Shown in pieces: positions 57,870-64,000 of a DNA stretch of 64,000 nucleotides. Position 1 is the first letter of the stretch. Each line of letters starts with the position of its first letter. The stretch comes from Perkinsus marinus ATCC 50983. Taxonomy: Eukaryota; Perkinsozoa; Perkinsida; Perkinsidae. Under the pieces are notes generated by a model. That model worked only from the letters and a program-made list of their open reading frames with translations, was not told where the DNA came from and did not search any database. The position numbers and the translations under genes are program-made. The stretch is taken from positions 94,959 through 158,958 of the forward strand of contig NW_003211810.1 in the NCBI RefSeq assembly GCF_000006405.1. Direction: 5' to 3'.

Positions 57870-59196
57870 GTGGCAAACGAGTGAGAAAGAAGACCGAATG
57901 AAACTGTACCGATGACATGCACGAGTGCCATGGTCCCGATGCGGCATGTGTGAGGAAGTCATACTAAGGCTATTGCAATAGGGGGACTCTCATTAGAGCA
58001 GCTCAAAACTCGGCCCAACTCATATCACGGAAGCCATCACGCTGCCCACAGATACAACTCACCCTCGAAAACAGCACTACTAGCCTCCAAGAAAAAACAT
58101 GTGAACTCCAGCAATTCCGGTTGCGGTGTTTTCCCTCCGCGGCTATGATACTGTTTGATCGGCTGATCCGTAAGGAAAGCATTTGAGAAACTCGGTCCTG
58201 GGGAAACCGGCGTCACGACCGGTTCCTATCGATCGCTTCAGCACTCGTATCATTCAAGGAAAATTTCGCAAAGTGATTCGAAGGTAGATTATATTGGAGT
58301 CCTTAGACCCCTCAAGACGACACTTCACGTCTCTATGGGAGATAGACTGAATAATAGAACAGACCTCGACACCTGACAAGAGTATGGACTACAATTGTAC
58401 AACTTTCGGCTGATCCGCAGTCACTATTGCATCACAATTATAGGAACGCTAAAACGACGGCATGAGTTCCATAGGGGAAATGGTGAGGCGTGGGCGGAGG
58501 ACCGTTGGGATCGACGTGCCCATCACAGCAGTGAAAACTAATGCAATTTCGACGCACACTTGAATTTTCCATCGTTGTCACGCGCCACGAAATGATGAGC
58601 TTAGTTACATAACCGGTACACACTCCGTCTGTTTCACCAGAACGTCACCACCTCTTCGTCACCAGAACTGTCACCATCCTCACAGTCGTGGGCAACCGAC
58701 GTCCATTGAAGCGTCCATCAGTGCTACAATGCGGCACAGATCCCACAAGCAAGCGGATACAGGTCGAAGGCTGCTTTTCTCACTGCTGGGAGGCTCTTGG
58801 GCGATGTAGTGAGTCGATGAGGTGCTCACGAGTTCGGATTGGACGAGATTGAAAACTGTATGGACTTCATGATGGACTATAGGCACCTCTGATGTGTCTG
58901 GGCCTCGTCAATTCATGATACTTTGGAGGAAGGGAGCGAGCACTTCCAGAGCTTCCGACCTTTCGTCCTCCAGTGCTCTTCTGAGCGGAAACGTAGTGGG
59001 TCTAGGGTCGGAGTTGACGATAGGGACTCAGAAATTGTAGAAGATCACCCTTCATCACCAACAGTAGGACATGCCACCGTGGCTCTTTGAGAGGGTCCTT
59101 AGTTCGGTCACCGAGGATGAAGCTGATTTTACTACTCTAGATGTTGAGCTGTATGAAGTGCATGTCAATACTGCTTGACAAGTGTGCTCTGCCACG
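57870..59196. other. Spacer, weak open stretches only
   Basis: Divergent spacer between the RWD-RING gene and the next plus-strand gene. A short plus-strand frame at 59071-59175 (MPPWLFERVLSSVTEDEADF, then TLDVELYEVHV) looks coding and may be a 5' exon of the following gene. Nothing else is recognised. Confidence 0.4.
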
Positions 59197-59580
59197 ATGC
59201 CTATCCAGCCCTTACTCGGGCCTAAGGTCTTTCATCTAGTTCGACCAGTGGTTGTGGCCCGGCGGTGGTCTTCCGTAGCGCCCCAAGTCGCCTCAGCTGA
59301 GAAGGCATCGGGCGAGCTGCTCTTAGGAGTGTCCATGGGCAAGCTATTTGTCGGGTAGACCATCATGTCCATGCAAACTGCCTACCTGCGGTACAGATAC
59401 GCAGTGCTTGACTTCGCCACCGTTGGTCCAGTCAAGTTCGGCCTTATCGATGTGAGAGATTTCACCGATGTAAACAAGTGCTGCGAGGTTGGACACAGTA
59501 GTGGGAAGGTCGTAGGTCCATCAGCGAGCCGATCAAGTGACTTCAGCTCTACGAGCAGTGAAGGAGGAGAGGGAAGCTGA
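59197..59580 (+). CDS. Unassigned gene with a mitochondrial-type presequence
   Basis: Not recognised. The ATG at 59197 reads MPIQPLLGPKVFHLVRPVVV then ARRWSSVAPQVASAEKASGE, a basic, acid-free start that looks like a mitochondrial targeting sequence with an RRWSS cleavage-like site. After KASGELLLGVSMGKLF comes a likely short intron, then MQTAYLRYRYAVLDFATVGP, KFGLIDVRDFTDVNKCCEVG and a Ser-rich tail, stopping at 59578-59580. It may be continuous with the exons that follow to 60776, with element B6 in an intron; this was not resolved. Confidence 0.45.
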
Positions 59581-59788
59581 AGTGAAACGCGCCATTGTGA
59601 TCAACTAGTAGTGTTAGTATGTGTAGTTTCCCGAGACTACTGTACAATGGCACATCGGCTATCAAGAGCACCTGCATGGCTTTCCACACAAGCGGGGGGC
59701 AACACAACGGAAGTATCTGGACGGCTTGAAACTGCATGGTGGGCGACGCCGGGATAGGTCTAGGCTTCATGAGCTGAGCTCACTAAAG

Positions 59789-59910
59789 TGGAGTTTCACC
59801 CATTTTAGGTGTAGTGGTGTAGTACTTTGTGAAAAACGCGATATTCGCGATATACAGTAGTCACGAAATACATTATTCACTAGTGTTTTCCTACCACGGA
59901 TGAAACTCCA
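59789..59910 (+). mobile_element. Family B MITE-like element, copy B6
   Basis: TGGAGTTTCACCCATTTTAG to CGGATGAAACTCCA, 122 bp, with core GTGAAAAACGCGATATTCGC and TACAGTAGTCACGAAATACA. It lies between two plus-strand exon groups. Confidence 0.9.
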
Positions 59911-59994
59911 TGGTCGAATTTTTCACACGACTCGGAGTAAGAGTGGACAAAAAACAGCAGAAAAATCCTACAATCACCAACACCATTGCATATT

Positions 59995-60243
59995 TTCTGC
60001 CACACTGCTTGCGAGGAGGCTTTGGGACGCAGGTATCGTTCAGCACGATCTGCATAGGGTCTTCAACCAACCAGGAGTTGAGCCCCCACGAGTGAAGATA
60101 TTCCCTGTCGCTAGCAGAGTCGCAAGGCGATTTATGGTAAGCCGTTGTTTTGTCGTTGGGCTACGATGCTGGTCTTATTTCAGGGAGTTGACAATGTGGG
60201 TCAGCCGTCGAGACTAGAACTGCACAAACTGGCTCTTGAGGAG

Positions 60244-60299
<56 letters not shown>

Positions 60300-60776
60300 C
60301 TTGGTCTATGGGTGGACGCCTCCGTTGTAGATTCCGGATTTCCCATCACTGTATCACCAAAATGGTCAGCTGAATGAATGCGTGTACTACATGTCCGATG
60401 CATGGGCAGTAGCAGCTTATACCAAACAGCTCGTCGAGGTTGGGGGGGACCGGTCTGGTCTGTGGCCTTACTAGGCTTTCTCCTAGGCGGCTCGTTTCCA
60501 AGCGGACACTACAGCGTTTGACCGGATGAAGGCTAGTGTGATGAAGAGTAACAAGCATATTAAGGAGCTCATTGAGGCGAGAGATGCAGCTAAGACGAGG
60601 AGAATAGCCCGAGACTTGGACGATGTTGGTGTAGTTATGGGCGCGGGCTCTCAGGGTTCCATGGTAGGTTATTAACAGCAGAGTCGAGAAGCTGGCCACC
60701 GACATGTGGATGAAATCAAAACGGAAGGCGGAGCGAGCGGCGGAGAGGTCGGAGGGAGTAGGAGATAATTGGTGAC
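59995..60776 (+). CDS. Unassigned gene, basic coiled-coil C-terminus
   Basis: Not recognised. Exon text: CLRGGFGTQ or, in the better frame, LARRLWDAGIVQHDLHRVFN and VEPPRVKIFPVASRVARRFM (60010-60135); an intron of about 50 bp; VDNVGQPSRLELHKLALEE (60186-60242); then the GTA microsatellite. After a CTCCTAG acceptor near 60480: AARFQADTTAFDRMKASVMK, SNKHIKELIEARDAAKTRRI and DLDDVGVVMGAGSQG (to about 60655). The last exon is RVEKLATDMWMKSKRKAERA and AERSEGVGDNW with TGA at about 60774-60776. The Arg-rich helical C-terminus could be ribosomal or RNA-binding, but this is speculation. The 5' end is unclear. Dynamin begins only about 110 bp downstream on the same strand. Confidence 0.5.
60244..60299. 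repeat. (GTA)n trinucleotide microsatellite
   Basis: About 19 uninterrupted GTA units, starting immediately after the exon text LHKLALEE. Its first six bases, GTAGTA, are where a splice donor would be expected. Confidence 0.98.
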
Positions 60777-60887
60777 ACTGTTTCAGCGTGTGCATGTTTC
60801 GGACATCGGGGAAGGTATTGTGTCAAGTTGTCAATTAGGGATATATGAAGACTTTGGTTCAACTGTACTGCTCTTCTACTGTGGTTC

Positions 60888-63800
60888 ATGGATCAGCTCA
60901 TACCAGTGATCAACAGACTCCAGGATCTGCTCTCGACAGTGGGGCTCCATGTGACCTTGGATTTGCCACAGTTGGCTGTTGTCGGCTGCCAAAGTGTCGG
61001 AAAGACCAGTGTAAGGTCGATCACAGTGTAGGGGGGTAGGACTGACTCGAGCAGGTGTTGGAAGCTCTGGTCGGTCGGGACTTCCTTCCACGGGGGACGG
61101 GTATAGTCACTCGCAGACCGCTGATTCTACAGCTTCGCAATACGACTAATGATCAAGTCGTTGGTCCTACGATAAAGGCTGGTGACACGGCATGTGGCTG
61201 TTGTCGTTGCTGTAGTGTCACACTGTAGGTAGTGGTGGGTGATAAGACTGCTAAAGAGTGGGGGAATTTACTCATCGACCTGATAAAAAGTAAGTCGAGG
61301 ATAGACAACAGTGTGGGGACACATGTTTGGTTTCCTCAACTGAACACACTACATGGGAATGGGAAACCGCACACCATTTGTGTAGATGTGAAAAAAATCA
61401 AAAATGATTTCTCAAAATTTCCACAGTTTTACCATTAAACGTAGTTGACGATGCGCACATATTCTCACACTGTTCGAGAATTCAGTAGACATAATATATG
61501 TGCATGATTACTCAAGTGGAGTGGATGAGGCTCATACGCTGTTGCAGGCAGCGACTACTATGGGGTGGCAATATATGTTGGGTTTCTCCAGCTGAGCTCA
61601 GGAGTTTCCTCACTAATTATAGAAGTTTACATACGAATTCGGGAGGAGTGGTACAGAAACCAACAATAATTTCCTCAAAATTTCCATATTGTCACCAACA
61701 CATGTGCGTATTTTCCCACACCGTCCCCCCTTTTTACCCGCCTTACCACCTTAGATTCTAATGCGTTAGATTCTCCGACTTCGCCGAGATTCGCCAGGAA
61801 ATAGAAGATGAAACTGATCGAGTCTGTGGTGCTTCCAAGGGGGTCAGTCCGGAACCAATATGTCTGAAGATTTTCTCGCCCTACGTCATTGGTGAGGAGG
61901 CCTCTTGGGGTCGCTGGTGATGAACCCATTCAGATCTGACTTTGATCGATCTGCCTGGTATTACGAAGGTGCCTGTGGGAGACCAACCACTTGATGTCGA
62001 GGCCAGGATCAAGGACATGGTCCTGTCGTACATTTCAAAGCCAAACTGTATCGTGCTTGCTGGTAGGAAGATCATCCCTGTTGTTTAGTCTTGCAATATG
62101 TGTTCGCTTTTCTCAGGTGAGCTCGGGAGTTCGTATACGAATTACGGTATACGTAAATTTTCCGAAATTCCTGAAAATTTTTGTATTGTCACCCGCGCAT
62201 GTTGTTGACCATATGTATATTTTCCCACACAGCTGAGGAGGGCTTCTTTTCTCAGTGACCGCGGCCAACACTGATTTGGCCAACAGTGATTCTCTGCAAC
62301 TCGCGCGGCAGGTAAGGGGCGAGGTAGACTACGTCAATAATGAGGTCCTCTTTCCGAGGTGGACCCTTCTGGTGATCGGACGATGGGAGTCATCACTAAG
62401 ATGGACTGTATGGATGAGGGGACAGATGCTCTTGACATGATCAACGGCAAGGTCGGCAACAGGAGGTCAACGGGTCTCGACTCGGCTTTAGGTGTATCCG
62501 CTACGACAGGGATATGTAGGGGTGGTATGTCGATCACAAAAGGATATACAGAACGGTGTCACCATTCGAGACAGTATCAAAAACGAAGAGGCATTCTTCA
62601 AGAAGCACGAGGCTTATAGGTCCGGGGTTAGGGGCCTAGCGTGGGCTTGGCAATTGTCCGCAGTGTTGGAGGAATATACGTTTGTCTTTTTTCAGCTGAG
62701 CTCAGGAGTTTCCTCGCTAATTATCGTAGTTTATATATGAATTCGAGTAGCAGCGTATAGAAACCAATGAGAATTTCCCGAAATTTTCTCGGAATTTTCA
62801 TCAACACATGTAGTTGACCATGTGCATAGTTTTTCACACTGCTTGCCCGCAATGCAATAAGAATTGCTGATAGGGACTTTCTTCAGGCATATATCAGCCC
62901 ACTGCGGTACGGCGTATATGGCCCGTCAGCTGCATCGTATTCTTATGACCCACATACGAGAGGCTCTTCCTGGGCTGAGGGACCGGGTGGGGCTCATCTG
63001 CCACTTCATAGGGTCATTGACTAGCAGGTGAATACTATGCTGCATGAATACGAGCAGGAAATGGCTGCCTACGGCACCGACCTCTGTGGTGGTATGTTGG
63101 CCGATCACAGTCAAGTAGTTGGACACGCTGAGTTTGTCATTGAACTCTTCGGCGGCTCAGGCTGGCAATATACTCCTGCAGCTTTTCACGAAGTTTTCTC
63201 GGTGTTTTGCGGATTGCATTGAAGGCCGCAATAATTCCAGTCCTCACGACTCAGTAGATGGCGAGGCTCCTCTGCCTGCTATCGTGGTGAGCAGCTCGAG
63301 AGGAGGCTACTACGGGGTGCTATGCAGTGCCTCAGGGCGGAGCGAGGATTCATTATATTTTTTTCGATGTGTTCGGGGCTGCAGTGAATCAGTTCGATCC
63401 GTTTGACGGGCTCACTGACCATGACATTCGAACCAGCATACGGAACGCCAATGGTCCGAAGAGCCCACTGTTCGTACCAGAAGTAGAAGCATCTGCGCTG
63501 TTGCTGCCCGAATGAGCCGCTACTTCAGGCAGCTTTTGAAACCCTTGTGAAGGGCCAGATAAATAAGCTCCTCTCCCCTTCTCTGCAGTGTGCTGATCTC
63601 GTCCATGCTGAGCTCACCAAGTGTCTCACATTCACCATAAGGTCCATGCCGGAGTTCCGCCGGTACTGGGCTGCTTCTGCAGCAACAGAATGGATCGATT
63701 CGGCCAATTTAGATTTGACAAGTTGCGAGCGCGAGTGTACGATGTAGTTCGCTCGGTCCTGGCTTCCTGCCTGGCGCCGACTAAAGAGATGATACGCAAT

Positions 63801-64000
63801 CTCATACGGATCGAGACTGGTTATATCAACACCAACCATCCGGACTTCATCGGAGGCTCGAGGGCTATCAGTGCCTGTAAGCTGCTGCAGTATAGGCGGT
63901 GGCCGTTCCTCATTGGGCCCTTAGCCGTTTCTAAGTTCCTCAAATATTTTATGATTTCTTGCGATATCTGTGAGAACGATGACCTCGTTGTTTCTGCCTA
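60888..64000 (+). CDS. Dynamin-family GTPase (DRP1/Vps1 type), 3' end beyond window
   Basis: Large membrane-remodelling GTPase. The ATG at 60888 gives [20 protein letters not shown] and [16 protein letters not shown] (G1/P-loop); the intron 61011-61054 leads to [20 protein letters not shown] (G2 Thr). Further exons: [13 protein letters not shown] (61231-61289), [18 protein letters not shown] to LKIFSPYVI (61770-61891), [20 protein letters not shown] (61934-62062, G3), [19 protein letters not shown] (62256-62311), [20 protein letters not shown] (62359-62451, G4 TKMD), [20 protein letters not shown] (62492-62619), then middle-domain text [20 protein letters not shown] (from 62887), [34 protein letters not shown] (63340-63400), [17 protein letters not shown], and [20 protein letters not shown] (63790-63845). 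The GED is not reached. Gly-Cys-Gln-Ser-Val replaces the usual GxQSSGKS serine. Three introns are enlarged by four family A repeats. Confidence 0.96.
61311..61470 (+). repeat. Family A repeat, copy A5 (divergent, dynamin intron)
   Basis: GTGTGGGGACACATGTTTGG at the start and GTAGTTGACGATGCGCACAT with CTCACAC at the end. It is the most diverged copy. It lies 21 bp inside the donor of the dynamin intron 61290-61769. Confidence 0.7.
61565..61721 (+). repeat. Family A repeat, copy A6 (dynamin intron)
   Basis: GTGGCAATATATGTTGGGTT, GAGCTCAGGAGTTTCCTCAC, CATACGAATTCGGGAGGAGT and a CCCACACC end. It shares one 480-bp dynamin intron with A5. Confidence 0.85.
62093..62230 (+). repeat. Family A repeat, copy A7 (dynamin intron)
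   Basis: GCAATATGTGTTCGCTTTTC to CCATATGTATATTTTCCCAC, ending at CACAC. It is 30 bp from the donor and 25 bp from the acceptor of the dynamin intron 62063-62255. Removing it leaves an intron of about 55 bp, the local norm. Confidence 0.87.
62663..62839 (+). repeat. Family A repeat, copy A8 (dynamin intron)
   Basis: GTGTTGGAGGAATATACG, GCTGAGCTCAGGAGTTTCCT, AGAAACCAATGAGAATTTCC, and CCATGTGCATAGTTTTTCAC at the end. It lies in the dynamin intron 62620-62886, again flanked by about 45 bp on each side. Confidence 0.87.

Noticed and set aside
61290-62886. Family A repeats as true introner elements that create whole introns
   Set aside because: Each copy lies 20-45 bp inside the splice sites, and removing it leaves a normal-sized intron, so they inserted into existing introns.
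1-64000. A spliced-leader RNA gene, U6 or 5S RNA gene, or CRISPR array
   Set aside because: None of the diagnostic sequences was found on either strand by reading; no spaced direct-repeat array exists.

Overview
This 64-kb window is nuclear DNA from an intron-rich unicellular eukaryote. Genes lie on both strands and are cut by many short GT-AG introns, mostly 43-55 bp where both sides can be checked against a known protein. Intergenic gaps are often only a few hundred bases. There are no operons or bacterial ribosome-binding sites. Proteins were recognised from conserved segments, so exon edges and names rest on recalled family sequences rather than on a search. Compact genes, tiny introns, balanced base composition and numerous short non-autonomous inverted-repeat elements suggest a protist, and a perkinsid or other alveolate would fit, but the sequence alone does not settle the species. 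Two 100-N scaffold gaps (11080-11179 and 41311-41410) interrupt the assembly.

Layout. 1-5083 (-): SF3B1, the HEAT-repeat scaffold of the SF3b splicing complex. 7629-11079 (-): one or two unassigned genes with F-box-like, beta-rich and leucine-rich-repeat parts. 11180-11500 (-): PHF5A, a second SF3b subunit, cut by the first gap. 11823-13085 (+) and 13143-17341 (-): unassigned convergent genes. 17559-19860 (-): DHHC palmitoyltransferase. 20581-21549 (+): an uninterrupted OTU protease-RING fusion. 21679-30159: six or so unassigned genes. 30536-31957 (+): PGAP3/PER1, GPI-anchor lipid remodelling. 32245-37422 (+): ankyrin-repeat PARP resembling tankyrase. 38140-38213 (-): tRNA-Val. 39432-40588 (-): SEC11 signal peptidase. 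41756-42959 (+): divergent mitochondrial-carrier-like protein. 43849-44602 (+): CHCHD2/10-type twin CX9C protein. 45769-46666 (+): TRAPPC6-type TRAPP subunit. 49174-52597 (-): PARN deadenylase. 55806-57869 (-): RWD-RING protein. 59197-60776 (+): unassigned. 60888-64000 (+): dynamin-family GTPase, cut by the window edge.

The named genes are housekeeping functions: pre-mRNA splicing (SF3B1, PHF5A), poly(A) removal (PARN), secretory-pathway processing and trafficking (SEC11, PGAP3, TRAPPC6, DHHC enzyme, dynamin), mitochondria (CHCHD2/10, carrier-like protein) and ubiquitin or ADP-ribose signalling (OTU-RING, RWD-RING, PARP). They do not form an evident pathway cluster.

The most unusual content is non-coding. 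Two short repeat families sit mostly in introns and spacers: family A (about 140-180 bp, ends GTGTTGG and CCCACAC, 8 copies, four of them in dynamin introns) and family B (about 125 bp, terminal inverted repeats TGGAGTTTCAC, 6 copies). In addition there is a set of unrelated near-perfect palindromes that all have a single unpaired central base, one of them inside the last intron of SEC11.
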